This document shows positions 1 through 9,198 of a stretch of DNA of 64,000 nucleotides, one piece after another. Origin of the DNA: DAISKN01 sp963716925 (lineage in GTDB: Bacteria; Acidobacteriota; Vicinamibacteria; Marinacidobacterales; SMYC01); the NCBI GenBank assembly GCA_963716925.1, contig CAVQUX010000033.1:744001-808000 (forward strand), read 5' to 3'. Under the pieces are notes generated by a model, which saw nothing but the letters and a program-made list of their open reading frames with translations, did not search any database and was not told the origin of the DNA. Each line of letters starts with the position of its first letter. Position 1 is the stretch's first letter. Made by a program: the position numbers and the translations under genes.

Positions 1-1968
1 TCGGCGAAGTCGGTGGCCGGCCCCTGGTAGACGGTCATGGCCCGGAAGTAGATGTGAGCCGCTTTCGTCAGGCCGATGCCGCTGATCGTCTGGCCGTTGT
101 ACGTCCCGCCGTCCACGAGGAGCGCGTAGGCATGGTTGGGAACGCCCGAGTTCGTGTGCACACCGCCGCCGTCGGCGGTCGAGCAGGTGTACTCGAACGT
201 GTCCGTGACCTTGCCCGGGTTGCCGAAGCAGCGGGGGTTCCACATGTCGCGCAGCGCGCCAGAGAGGCCGACGGCGGTGTCGTCCTCGCCCATGAGCCAG
301 CGCACCGAGTTGTCGGTCCCGACGCCCAGGGCGATCGTCGCGGCGGCCGGCAGGCCGGCCTTGATCTTCGCGCCGTCGGCGTTCGTGACTTCGACGCTGG
401 CGATCGCCGCGATGGAGCCGAGGTTGAGGATGCCGGCGGCGGGAGCCACGAAGATGATGCCCATCGCGCCGGCGTTGAAAGCATTGGTCGCGCGGGCCCC
501 GGAGCCGCACTCGTTGGCGCCGGTCGGGAGTGAGCGTCCAGTCGACGATCGCGATCTTGCCGGTAACGCCGCTGACGGCGGTGCAGGCGCCGGTCGGGGG
601 GACGGCGAGAGCCATCTCGGTGGGTCCCACCGTGAAGGGGCGCGGCGGCTCGTTCACGGAGGCCCTGGAGAAGTAGCTGCCGGCCGCGCTGCCGCCGGTG
701 ATCGTCAAGCGTCGGAGGCGGAGTGCCGTTGATGCTCGAACAGCTGTCGACCGTGCGCGGATTGTCGGGGGTGTCGCCGCCTCGACCGTTGATGCGGTCC
801 ACCGTCTCGCCGAAGATGTCGGAGTACGACTCGTTGAGCGCCCCCGGCTGCCACTGGTAGATGAGGTTGTGGGTGTACTGGGTGTAGGCGTGGGTCCACT
901 CGTGGCCCGTCACGTCATCGGTCGTGAGGCCCGGGCAGAAGGAGATGAAGGTCCCGTTCCAGGAGGCGTTGGGGCAGGAGTAGCCGCGGTTGAAGATCGA
1001 GTCCATGATCGCGCCGGCGGCGTCGAACGAGTCGCGGCCGAAGGCGTTCGAGTAGAAGCCGTAGGTGTCCTCCGAGGACAGGATCATGTTGTCGGCTTCC
1101 GCCGCGCCGGTCGGGAAGAGTATCGCCCTCCACCCAGAACGGAGCAGCCGGGGTAGGACGGCGGCACGTTCGGCAGGTTCAGGCCGTCGTAGGCACGCCG
1201 GTACAGGCCATCCTGCACGCCCGTGATCTGGTCGATGAACTTGCCCGTGTGGGCGTCTACGAAGACGAACTCGCGGACACCGGCGCCATCCGTGACCTCG
1301 ACCTGCCACGCCAGGCGATTCGGGCCGTCGACGCCCTTGGCCAGGCCTTCGCGGAAGACGAGCAGCGTCGCTCCGGCCACCGAAAGCTTGCCCGCCTGCC
1401 CGAGCTCGGCTTCCACCCTCGCTACCGCCGTGCTGGCTCGCCTCCTCGGCGGTACGCCTGGGGATGGAATCGACGAGGAGCTCGGGGATGAACGTGCCGT
1501 TCACGGCCACGAGCTCGTCCGAGGCGTTGAAGTGGGACCGCAGCTCGCCGGCGAAAACCGGCAGGTCGTCGTAGACCTGCTGGTAGGTAATGTGTGTCCC
1601 GCCTCGACCGTCCTTCGCCATACGGATCTCCCTGAGCTCCGTGGCGGCGTTGGCGATCCCGAAGATGCTGCCGTAGGCCTGGAGGAACTCGGTCGACCGG
1701 CCCCTCTTGGCGTCGTCGCTCCCCGCACGCGCGGCCTGCGCCTGAATGCCGAGCTTCCGTTGCCCGGCGCGATGCGGACGAATCGAGCGGCGCCCGTGGC
1801 CTCGTGGACGCTGACCTGGGCGTTGCCGCCGCTGTCCTGTACGAGACGTGCGATGCCGGCGGGGTCGATGGGCTCACGTTTGCCCTTGGCGCGCCCCTGG
1901 GCCTGCGCCAGAGGCGAAAAGGCGATCGATAGCACGACCAGAGACACGAAATGGATCGTTCGAATCAT
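1..1968 (-). pseudogene. M4 (thermolysin-like) metallopeptidase with inserted PA domain; frameshifted and cut by the window edge
   Basis: Secreted zinc endopeptidase of family M4, judged from motifs that lie in different frames. The start at 1968 gives a signal peptide (MIRTIHFVSLVVLSIAFSPL, then AQA). A propeptide-like region follows, with VAVNGTFIPELLVDSIPR and the segment ending DAHTGKFID. The zinc site HEWTH is encoded at 890-904 and the third ligand NESYSD near 818-835. Between these and the catalytic-His motif GGVHTNSGVPNHAY (about 140-180) lies a PA-like insert (ECGSG, NAGAMGIIFV, about 230-520). Restoring one continuous protein needs about six single-base corrections, near 1765, 1435, 1140, 1105, 705 and 527, mostly in short homopolymers. 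The C-terminus continues beyond base 1. This is either a decayed gene or a poorly sequenced stretch; the motifs are too well kept for an ancient pseudogene. Confidence 0.8.
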
Positions 1969-2154
1969 GAAGCCTCCTCACGCCGCGCGAACGTCGTTGA
2001 AGTTGTGATCCTTCGATTGGGGGAAGTTGCCAAATACGCCGGGAGTCTAAGACCGGTCCCGCCGTCGTGTCAACAAGACAGCTCGTCCGTCACCGTTTCA
2101 GCCGGACGGCGCCCCTTGCTGACTCCACGTAGAGGACTCCGGAAGGCTCGCCGC

Positions 2155-2183
2155 TTGACTCATATACGTTCTCAACGTATATT
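2155..2183 (+). promoter_or_regulatory. padR promoter with overlapping palindromic operator
   Basis: TTGACT at 2155-2160 and TATATT at 2178-2183 are separated by exactly 17 bp, a good vegetative promoter. A perfect inverted repeat, ATATACGTT-CTC-AACGTATAT (2162-2182), fills the spacer and overlaps the -10 box. This is the expected place for PadR autorepression. Transcription would begin about 2190, the GTG start of padR, so the message is probably leaderless. The sites are seen directly; the use by PadR is inferred from adjacency. Confidence 0.7.
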
Positions 2184-2189
2184 AATGCC

Positions 2190-2525
2190 GTGAAGCTGGA
2201 TCGGGAGCTCAAGCGGGGGAGCGCTGAGATGCTCATCCTCTCGCTGATAGAGGAGCGCCCGCGGCATGGGTACGAGATCCTGAAGCTCCTGGAGGAGCGC
2301 TCGGGTGGAGTGATCAAGTTCCACATCGGCTCGATGTATCCGATCCTGTTCCGGCTGGATCAGCGAGGTTGGATTCGGGGCGAATGGCAGAGTGAGAAGG
2401 GGTCGCGCCGCCGGCGGGAGTATCGGATCACCGCGGCGGGACGGGCAGTCCTGAAGAGCCAACGCGGACTCTGGCGGGATATCGTCGCGGCCATCAGTCG
2501 CGTGGCGAAGACCGGCAATGCGTGA
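2190..2525 (+). CDS. PadR-family transcriptional regulator
   Basis: A 111-residue winged-helix repressor of the PadR family. The conserved core is visible: GSAEMLILSLIEERPRHGYE at the N-terminal helix, a wing region with SMYPILFRLDQRGWI, and REYRITAAGR near the end. The GTG start at 2190 is chosen because the nearby ATG at 2185 runs straight into a stop. It overlaps the following permease gene by 8 bp (stop at 2525, permease ATG at 2518), so the two are co-translated. PadR plus ADOP permease is a recurrent acidobacterial pairing; the regulator probably controls the permease and itself through the palindrome at 2162-2182. The inducer is unknown. Confidence 0.9.
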   Translation: MKLDRELKRGSAEMLILSLIEERPRHGYEILKLLEERSGGVIKFHIGSMYPILFRLDQRGWIRGEWQSEKGSRRRREYRITAAGRAVLKSQRGLWRDIVAAISRVAKTGNA

Positions 2526-5283
2526 CTGGGAGGCCTACGTCCGAGAGCGCCTCGAAAGCACGCATGCGCTTTCGGCCGATCCTTTGACTCGATCTCGGGT
2601 GGTCGAAGATCTGGCGGCGATGATGCACGCTTGCCAGGAGGAGGCGCTCTCGGAGGGCGTTTCCGAGGAGGAGAGCGCGCGGCGAGCCGAATCGCAGGTT
2701 CCGGATTGGCAGGCGCTCGTCGCGGAAATCCGTCGTCTCGAACGAGCGGGGAATCGCTCGTGGCACGGTTCCGTCGTTATGCGTCCCATCAGGAGGTTCT
2801 CCATGCTCTCGGGGCTCGGTCAGGATCTTCGAGCTGGTCTCCGCTCGTTCCGCCAGTTTCCCGGCTTCTGGGTGGTCTCCGTTCTCACGCTCGCCCTCGG
2901 GATCGGCGCCAACACCGCCATCTTCAGCATGGTCGACCGGGTGCTGTTGAAGCCGCTCGGCTTCGAGGAGCCCGATCGACTCGTCCGCATCTTCTCGACC
3001 TTCACAGAGAAATCGATCGCTGCGGATAACGTCTCGACGGGGGATGTCGTCGACTGGGCCGAGCGGAGCGACGCTCTCGAGGGAATCGGCGCTTGGTACG
3101 CGATGGGCCGCACGGTCGTTGTGGATGAGACAGCCGAGCCGGTCCAGGTCGCGCAGGTCTCGACCGACTTCTTCCCCGTTCTGAGAACGAAGCCGCTCCT
3201 CGGGAGGACGTTCACCGCGGAAGAGACGGATCGAGCGATCTTCAACAATGCCGCCTCTCACGTAGGAACCGACCCGGTAATCGTTTTGAGCCACGCGGCC
3301 TGGCAGAGACGATTCGGCTCCGATCCGTCCATTCTCGGAAAGACGGTCGCCCTCGAGCGCCAGAGCTGGCGGGTGGTCGGAGTGATGCCGCCCGAATTCT
3401 CGTTTCCGAGCCGGGAGATCGACTTCTGGATCCCGTGGAGTTTCCGCTATCTGGATGGGGGAAAACTGATCGAAGGCGGGCGCCAACACGACCAGCGGTA
3501 TCTGAACGCCGTCGCGCGACTGAAGCCGGGAGTGTCCGTCGCGGAAGCCGAGGACCAGCTGAACGCGGTCTCGGCGGCTCTCGGCGAGGAGCTTCCCGAG
3601 ACGAATGCGGGCTGGGGGGCTCGGCTCGTGCTTTTGCACGAAGACGTCGTGGGAAGCGCGCGGACGACGCTTCTCGTCGTCTTCGGAGCCGTGGCCGTCG
3701 TCCTTCTCGTCGCCTGCGTCAACATCTCGAACCTCCAGCTCGTGCGGATGGCTGAGCGGCAGAAGGAGATCGCACTGCGGCTCGCTCTCGGGGCTTCCCG
3801 GGGGCGGCTCCTCCGGCAGTTCCTCTTCGAGAACTCTATCCTCGCCGTTTTGGGCGGTACCGCCGCGATCCCTGTGGCTCTCTCGGTGCTGAAGCTCCTG
3901 GATCTTCTCCTCCCCGGCGGCGCTCCGCGGCTCGACGAGGTCGTCGTCGACACGCGCGTTCTCGGTTTCGCCACGGCACTCTCGGCCTCGGTCGCGATTT
4001 TCTTCGGGCTCGTGCCTCTGACGGCCGGAGCTCCTTCGGAGCTCTCCGCTACGTTGAAAGAAGCCTCGCCCCGCACCTCGGGGAGCGCTCCGCGGTGGCA
4101 GAAGCTTCGAAAGCTCCTGGTGGTCTCCGAGATCGGAATGGCGGTCGCGCTTCTCGCCGCCGCCGGTCTTCTGATTCGGAGCTTCGAGAATCTCCGGGCC
4201 GTCGATCCGGGCTTCCGCACCGAGGGAGTCGTCGTAGTCCCCATTACCCTCGATCGCCACGAGTACAATAGCCGCGCCAAGGTGCTCGAGTACTATCGGG
4301 TTCTCACCGAGAAGTTTCGCTCGCTCGAAGGCGTCGTCTCTGTCGGCTCGGTGACGGCTTTACCGATGAGCCCGATCGGTCCCAACTTCGACCGGCCGAT
4401 CTGGGCCGAAGGTGAGCTGCCGCCTCCGGGAGGCGGCAGTCGCGCCGACGTCCGAGTCGCGTCGCCGGGGTATTTCGAGACCCTGGGGATCACTCTTCGG
4501 CGAGGCCGCGGGTTGCGGGAAGACGATCATCCTGACTCACCCAGAGTCGTCGTGATCAACGAAACGCTCGCGCAGCAGATCTGGCCCGGGATCGATCCCG
4601 TTGGAAAGAGGCTCGTCATCGACTACAGCAACGCCGGCACCTACCCCTACGAGGTGGTCGGAGTGGTCAACGACCTGCGCTTCTACGGACCTCGAACGAG
4701 CGCGAAGCCGGAGCTCTACCTGGCGCACGCGCAGGCCCCTTACCTGATCCAGAACGTCGCGGTGCGCACGTCGGGGGACCCCGACGATCTGGTGCCGATC
4801 CTTCGGAGAGCGGTTCTGGAGGTCGACCCCCTTCAGCCGCCGCACCGCGTAGCACCTCTATCGCAACTAGTGGACTCCTCGATGAAGCAGGACCGATTCG
4901 CGATGCTCCTCATCGGAAGTTTCGCCGGACTCGCTCTCGCTTTGGCCCTTCTCGGGATTTTCGGGGTTCTCTCGTATCACGTCGGAGAAAGAACCCACGA
5001 ACTGGGAATCCGAACGGCGCTCGGGGCCTCTCGGGGCGCGGTCCTGGCCATGATCTTGTCCCTGGGAATGAGACTCACGCTCTCGGGACTCGCAATCGGC
5101 CTGGTGCTCGCGTACTTCTCGACGCGATGGCTCGAGAGCCTGCTGTTCGCGGTGAGCCCGGTCGACCCTCTCACCTTCGTCTCTTCGATCGCTCTCCTCG
5201 GTGGGAGCGCGATCCTGGCTTGCTATCTCCCGGCTCGGCGAGCGGCAGCGGTCGACCCCGTCGTCGCGCTGCGGCACGAATAG
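2518..5283 (+). CDS. ADOP-type ABC transporter permease (MacB/FtsX fold)
   Basis: A 921-residue inner-membrane permease. A soluble N-terminal segment (residues 1-95) is followed by the typical ADOP block with LTLALGIGANTAIFSMVD (about residues 125-142), a MacB periplasmic-core-like domain with NISNLQLVRMAERQKEIALR (about 401-420), then a second core and C-terminal FtsX region with GIRTALGASRG. Two MacB/FtsX halves in one chain with no ATPase gene beside them is characteristic of acidobacterial duplicated orphan permeases. The substrate is unknown; relatives of MacB export peptides or lipoproteins or act as mechanotransmitters. It overlaps padR by 8 bp. The frame is intact, unlike the second ADOP downstream. 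Confidence 0.88.
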   Translation: MRDWEAYVRERLESTHALSADPLTRSRVVEDLAAMMHACQEEALSEGVSEEESARRAESQVPDWQALVAEIRRLERAGNRSWHGSVVMRPIRRFSMLSGLGQDLRAGLRSFRQFPGFWVVSVLTLALGIGANTAIFSMVDRVLLKPLGFEEPDRLVRIFSTFTEKSIAADNVSTGDVVDWAERSDALEGIGAWYAMGRTVVVDETAEPVQVAQVSTDFFPVLRTKPLLGRTFTAEETDRAIFNNAASHVGTDPVIVLSHAAWQRRFGSDPSILGKTVALERQSWRVVGVMPPEFSFPSREIDFWIPWSFRYLDGGKLIEGGRQHDQRYLNAVARLKPGVSVAEAEDQLNAVSAALGEELPETNAGWGARLVLLHEDVVGSARTTLLVVFGAVAVVLLVACVNISNLQLVRMAERQKEIALRLALGASRGRLLRQFLFENSILAVLGGTAAIPVALSVLKLLDLLLPGGAPRLDEVVVDTRVLGFATALSASVAIFFGLVPLTAGAPSELSATLKEASPRTSGSAPRWQKLRKLLVVSEIGMAVALLAAAGLLIRSFENLRAVDPGFRTEGVVVVPITLDRHEYNSRAKVLEYYRVLTEKFRSLEGVVSVGSVTALPMSPIGPNFDRPIWAEGELPPPGGGSRADVRVASPGYFETLGITLRRGRGLREDDHPDSPRVVVINETLAQQIWPGIDPVGKRLVIDYSNAGTYPYEVVGVVNDLRFYGPRTSAKPELYLAHAQAPYLIQNVAVRTSGDPDDLVPILRRAVLEVDPLQPPHRVAPLSQLVDSSMKQDRFAMLLIGSFAGLALALALLGIFGVLSYHVGERTHELGIRTALGASRGAVLAMILSLGMRLTLSGLAIGLVLAYFSTRWLESLLFAVSPVDPLTFVSSIALLGGSAILACYLPARRAAAVDPVVALRHE

Positions 5284-5346
5284 CGGCAACGAGCGGGTTC
5301 GGGCACGGCGGCGACGCAGGTCGCAACTTGCGTTTAGGCTTGATTT

Positions 5347-5380
5347 GGCGGCGAGATCTAAACTCGCGACCTGCCTGATT
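5347..5380 (-). repeat. decayed tRNA 3'-end copy, possible attachment-site remnant
   Basis: On the + strand this stretch aligns with the 3' half of the tRNA-Thr gene (9068-9100) in the same orientation: GGCGGCGAGA matches, then three mismatches, then AACTCGCGACCTGC matches, a one-base insertion, and TGATT matches. Only the T-arm, variable region and part of the anticodon stem are present, and the T-loop is no longer canonical. A partial tRNA 3' end in direct orientation to an intact tRNA with an integrase next to it is the classic footprint of a tRNA-integrated element. It could also be a leftover of an unrelated tRNA. Confidence 0.5.
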
Positions 5381-5499
5381 GGGAATTTGCACCCCTGCAC
5401 CTCCAGCTCGGTGTTCTTCTGCGGAGGCGCGCGTGTTCCTGAACGGCCTAATTTCGAGTGCCTTGACTTGATTTGGCCGACTATGTAAGCATTCACGGT

Positions 5500-5832
5500 A
5501 TGAGCGAGGTCTTCAATCTCGGCGAGTTCGAGCAGGTCGTCCTCCTCGCGGTCCTCCGCCTCGGCGACGAGGCATACGCGGTGCCGATCCTCGACGAGAT
5601 AGCGCAGCGCACGGGCCGCGCCGTCTCGCGCGGGTCGGTGTACGTGACCCTCGACCGTCTCGAGACGAAAGGCTACCTCCGCTCGCGGCTCGGCGATCCG
5701 ACGGCCGAGCGCGGCGGCCGCGCGAAGCGCTACTACGCGCTCCGTCCTCGCGGGGTCGAGGCGCTGCGGGACAGCCGCCGGGCGCTCATCGCGCTGTGGC
5801 GCGGCTTCGAGGCGCGCCTGGAGGAGGCATGA
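5500..5832 (+). CDS. PadR-family transcriptional regulator (second copy)
   Basis: A 110-residue PadR-like winged-helix protein (MSEVFNLGEFEQVVLLAVLR start; YAVPILDEIAQRTGR; VSRGSVYVTLDRLETKGYLR). The ATG at 5500 is preferred to the upstream TTG at 5473 because the domain begins here. The stop overlaps the start of the next permease gene (ATGA at 5829-5832), so they form a two-gene operon like the padR-ADOP pair upstream. It is clearly diverged from the first PadR and more typical of the transporter-linked PadR subgroup. No convincing palindrome was found directly upstream, in contrast to the first pair. Confidence 0.88.
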   Translation: MSEVFNLGEFEQVVLLAVLRLGDEAYAVPILDEIAQRTGRAVSRGSVYVTLDRLETKGYLRSRLGDPTAERGGRAKRYYALRPRGVEALRDSRRALIALWRGFEARLEEA

Positions 5833-8514
5833 GCCGCCGGCTGCCGCGCGGCGTCGAAGCGCTGCTGGGTCTCGTCGTGCCGAGCGACCTCCTCGACTCG
5901 ATCGCCGGCGACCTCGCGGAGGATCATGCGCGGCAAGCCGGAGCGGCCCGCTGGCGCGCGACCGCGGCGACCTGGTGGCAGGCGGCGCGCATCGCGAGCG
6001 CGTTCGCGTGGGAAGGCGCGGTTCGCAAGCGGCGTTTGCCGCCGATCGCGGACGAGGCGCCCGGGAGCGTGGAGATGATCGACTCCATCAGGCAGGATCT
6101 CGGATTCGCGGTCAGACTGCTGCGTCGTGAGCCCGGGTTCACGACCGTCGCCGTGCTGGTGCTGGCGCTCGGTATCGGGGCCAACACCGCGATCTTCAGC
6201 ATCGTCGACGCCGTGCTGTGGCGGCCGCTGCCCTTCCCGAATCCCGCGACGATCCTGTCGCTGGCCGAGCAGCGCCCAAGAGAGGGGCAGCTGCAAGGGC
6301 CGGTCTCGCCGGCGGACTTCTACGATTGGCGCCGCGAGGCGACGTCCTTCTCCGATATGGCGGCGTACGGGGACGTCGTGCTCAACCTGACCGGCGCGGC
6401 GGAGCCGCAGCGCATACACGGGACGCGCGTCACGAACGGATTCCTGCGCATCCTCGGAATGACGCCGGCGCTCGGCCGCGACTTCCGGCCGGACGAGGAC
6501 GCGCCCGGCCGGGAGCGAGAGGTGCTGCTGAGCGACGGGTTGTGGCGCCGCGTGTTCGGGGCGGACCGCGCGATCGTCGGACGCAAGGTGATGCTGAATG
6601 GCCAGCCGTACGAGGTGGCCGGCGTGCTGCCGGCGGCGTTCTGGTGGCCGACCGATCCGGAGTTCCTGATTCCGTACGCGCTGGACGATCACGATCGCAC
6701 GCTGCGTGGCGCCCACTTTCTGGACGTGGTCGGGCGCCTCGGTCCCGGCGCCTCCGAGTCGCAGGCGCGCGAGGAGCTCGCCGTCATCGGCCGGCGCTTG
6801 TCGGCGCAGTATCCAGCCGAGAACGCGGACCATGCGCCGGCGATCCGGCCCTTACGCGCGGCGCTCGTCGGCGACACGCGAACGGCGCTGCTCGTCCTGC
6901 TCGGCGCCGTCGCGTTCGTCCTGATAATCGCGTGCGCGAACGTCGCGACATTGCTGCTCGCGCGCGCATCGGGCCGTCAGAAGGAGCTGGCCGTGCGCTT
7001 CGCGATGGGCGCCAGCCGCGGGCGTGTCGCGCGGCAGTTCCTGATCGAGAGCCTCGTCCTCGCGGCCGCGGGCGGCGGCGCCGGCCTGCTGGTCGCTGGC
7101 CGGTCGATCGCGGCGTTCCGCACGCTCCTGCCGGCGCAGTTCGAACAGCTCCCCGGGATCGCTGGCGTGGGCGTCGACCTCGCGGGTGCTGGCCTGGGCG
7201 GCCGGTGTGTCGCTCGCAACCGGCCTCGTCTTCGGGAGCGTGCCGGCGCTGATCGCCTCGGATCTGCGGATTGGCGGGGCGCTCGCCGAGGAGACCCGCG
7301 GTGGCGCCGGCTCCGCGAGAGGGGCTCGGTTTCGGTCGATTCTCGTCGCGTCCGAGCTGGCGCTGTCGGTCGTCCTGCTGGTGGGGGCGGTGCTCCTGAT
7401 GGTCAGCTTCCGGCATCTGATCGACGTGGCGCCGGGCTTCCGTCCGGAGCAGCTCGTTACGGCGCAGCTCACGCTCCCCTATTCCCGCTACGCAGCGCAC
7501 ACAAGGGTCACCGCCTTCTACGCGTCGCTGTTCGAGCGGCTGCGCGCGACGCCGGGCGTCGTCCGCGCCGCGGCGACCTCGGCGCCGCCGTTCAGCGGCC
7601 TCGACGCGCGCTTGGATCTCCTGATCGAGCGTCGGCCCGAGCCGGCGCAGCGGCAAGCACGCGCGCATCCCCGCCTGGTCTCGACCGACTACTTCGCGAC
7701 GATGGGCATTCCGCTCCTCCGCGGCCGGACCTTCGACGAGCACGACGACGGGGCGGCGCGCGACGTCGTCGTCATCAACCAGGCGGCCGCGCGGCGCTAC
7801 TGGCCCGACGAGGATCCGATCGGACAGCGGATCAGCCTCGGCGGGCGGCAGAACTGGACGACCATCGTCGGTGTCGTGGGCGATGTCCGCCACGTCGGCC
7901 TCGACGCCGATCTGGAGCCCGAGGCGTTCATCCCGCTGGCGCAGGGCTTCGACCAGCTCGGGACCGCGTTCGAGCGCTCGCTCACGATCGTGGTGCGCAC
8001 GGCGCCTGCGGCCGGCAGTCCCGGCGCGCTGCTGCGGAGCGCGGTTGCTAGCGTCGATCCACAGCAGCCGGTCGGCGCGATCCGGCCGATGGAGACGTTG
8101 ATCGCGCAGTCGGTCGCGCCGCAGCGCCTCAACTACCTCCTGCTCGGCGCCTTCGCGGTCGTGGCCGTCGTGCTGACCGCGGCCGGGCTGTACGGTGTGA
8201 TGGCGTACGTCGTCGGGCAGCGCACGCGCGAGATCGGCGTGCGGATGGCGCTGGGCGCGTCGGGGCGGCAGGTGGCGTGGCTCGTCCTCGGCGAAGCCGG
8301 CGTCATGATGCTGTCCGGCATCGGCCTCGGAATCGTCGCGGCGTTCGCGCTCGCGCGGTCGCTAACGTCGCTCCTGTTCGGCATCAGCGCGGGCGATCCC
8401 GCCGTGTACCTCGCGGTCGCCGCGATGCTGCTCGCGGTCGGCGTCGCCGCCGCCGGCGTGCCGTGTCGGCGCGCGACGACAATCGACCCGCTGACCGCGT
8501 TGCGGAACGGCTGA
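5829..8514 (+). CDS. ADOP-type ABC transporter permease (second copy), one frameshift
   Basis: About 895 residues once a single frameshift is repaired. The first part reads from 5829 with a DLLDSIAGDLAEDHARQ soluble N-terminus, then LALGIGANTAIFSIVDAVLW and a MacB core with NVATLLLARASGRQKELAVR. Near 7183 a GGG run appears to carry one extra G; removing it joins the frame to the C-terminal half (LAWAAGVSLATGLVFGSVPA through VGQRTREIGVRMALGASGRQ, ending at 8514). Architecture matches the first ADOP but the sequence is only distantly similar. Co-translated with the padR gene at 5500. The break is either an assembly error or recent inactivation. Confidence 0.82.
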
Positions 8515-8579
8515 CGCCGCCTGCGTCCGTATGGACGAGGGGGAATGAATCCGACGGCTACATTATCAGCCTCGAGGAT

Positions 8580-9050
8580 GGGCAGGCTCATCGAGAGAGC
8601 CCTCGACGAGTCGACACGACAGCTCAAACCCACCAAGACCTACGAGGTCCGTCGAGTCGATTCTCGACCACTTCCCTGACTCCCAGGCGCCCTCAAACAA
8701 TACGTCGCCTGGCTCCGAACGAATCCATGATGTACGGCTGGGGAGAACCCGCCTGGCTCTTCCCGAACGAAGACGGCGGCCCGCTGGACTTGTCGAAGGT
8801 CCGGAAGGAGTTTCAGAGGGTCCTGAAACGCGCCGGAATCCCTCAGCGCCGGCTCCACGATCTGCGGCACAATTTCGCCTCCCTTCGCCTTGCCGAGGGC
8901 GCCGCTCACCCACATCAGTCACCAGCTCAGCCATAGCTCACAGGAGACGACGCTCCGGTACTAGGCCCGCTGGATACCGGACACGAAGTACTTTGGAACC
9001 AAATCTGGAACCAAGGAGCATTCCAGCGCGGAGCAATCCCCGCAAGTAGT
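8580..9050 (+). pseudogene. tyrosine recombinase (phage-type integrase) remnant
   Basis: Fragments of the catalytic domain appear in shifting frames: PTKTYEVRRVD (about 8627-8660), ALKQYVAWLRTN (about 8690-8725), then WLFPNEDGGPLDLSKVRKEF and GIPQRRLHDLRHNFASLRLA (8754-8895), which holds the H-x-L-R-H box. After a frameshift near 8900 it continues ISHQLSHSSQETTLRY and then hits a stop at the place of the nucleophilic Tyr-Ala-Arg segment, with ARWIPDTKYFG beyond. Several frameshifts, a stop, and no N-terminus make it non-functional. It reads toward, and ends next to, the tRNA-Thr 3' end, as integrases of tRNA-targeting elements do. Confidence 0.8.
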
Positions 9051-9060
9051 TGGAACTATG

Positions 9061-9135
9061 TGGAGCCGGCGGCGAGAGTTGAACTCGCGACCTGCTGATT
9101 ACGAATCAGCTGCTCTACCACTGAGCTACACCGGC
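9061..9135 (-). tRNA. tRNA-Thr (anticodon CGT)
   Basis: Full cloverleaf on the minus strand: acceptor stem GCCGGTG paired with CGCCGGC (one G-U), D arm GCTCAGTGGTAGAGC, anticodon arm GCTGA-TTCGTAA-TCAGC with anticodon CGT reading ACG (Thr), variable AGGTC, T arm GCGAG-TTCAACT-CTCGC, discriminator T and an encoded CCA (9061-9063). It closely follows the layout of known bacterial tRNA-Thr(CGU). It is the probable integration target of the element to its left. Confidence 0.95.
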
Positions 9136-9198
9136 TGAAGGCGGGCCGTCGCGGAAGAAACGTTTTAGGTTAGAGCAGCGGTCGAGGGAGTGTCAAGC

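Larger units (their letters stand above)
5347..9077. mobile_element. putative eroded tRNA-Thr integrated element carrying padR-ADOP
   Basis: The segment is bounded on the right by the intact tRNA-Thr 3' end (9061-9077) and on the left by a decayed direct copy of that end (5347-5380). Directly inside the right boundary is a ruined tyrosine recombinase. The cargo is a complete padR gene and an ADOP permease whose codon use (very CG-rich, GCG/CGC-heavy) looks different from the first ADOP upstream. Each component is seen in the sequence; that they form one element is an inference. The att copies are diverged, so integration would be old. Confidence 0.45.

Noticed and set aside
2494..4260. Long minus-strand open frame (588 codons) opposite the first ADOP
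   Set aside because: Composition is Arg/Glu/Asp-rich nonsense created by the codon bias of the real permease on the + strand; no domain is visible.
5463..5491. Promoter for the second padR (TTGACT at 5463)
   Set aside because: No acceptable -10 box at 16-18 bp and no palindrome like that of the first padR.
8690..8960. In-frame stops in the integrase region as further selenocysteine sites
   Set aside because: One is TAG and the gene is also frameshifted and truncated, so it is decay rather than recoding.
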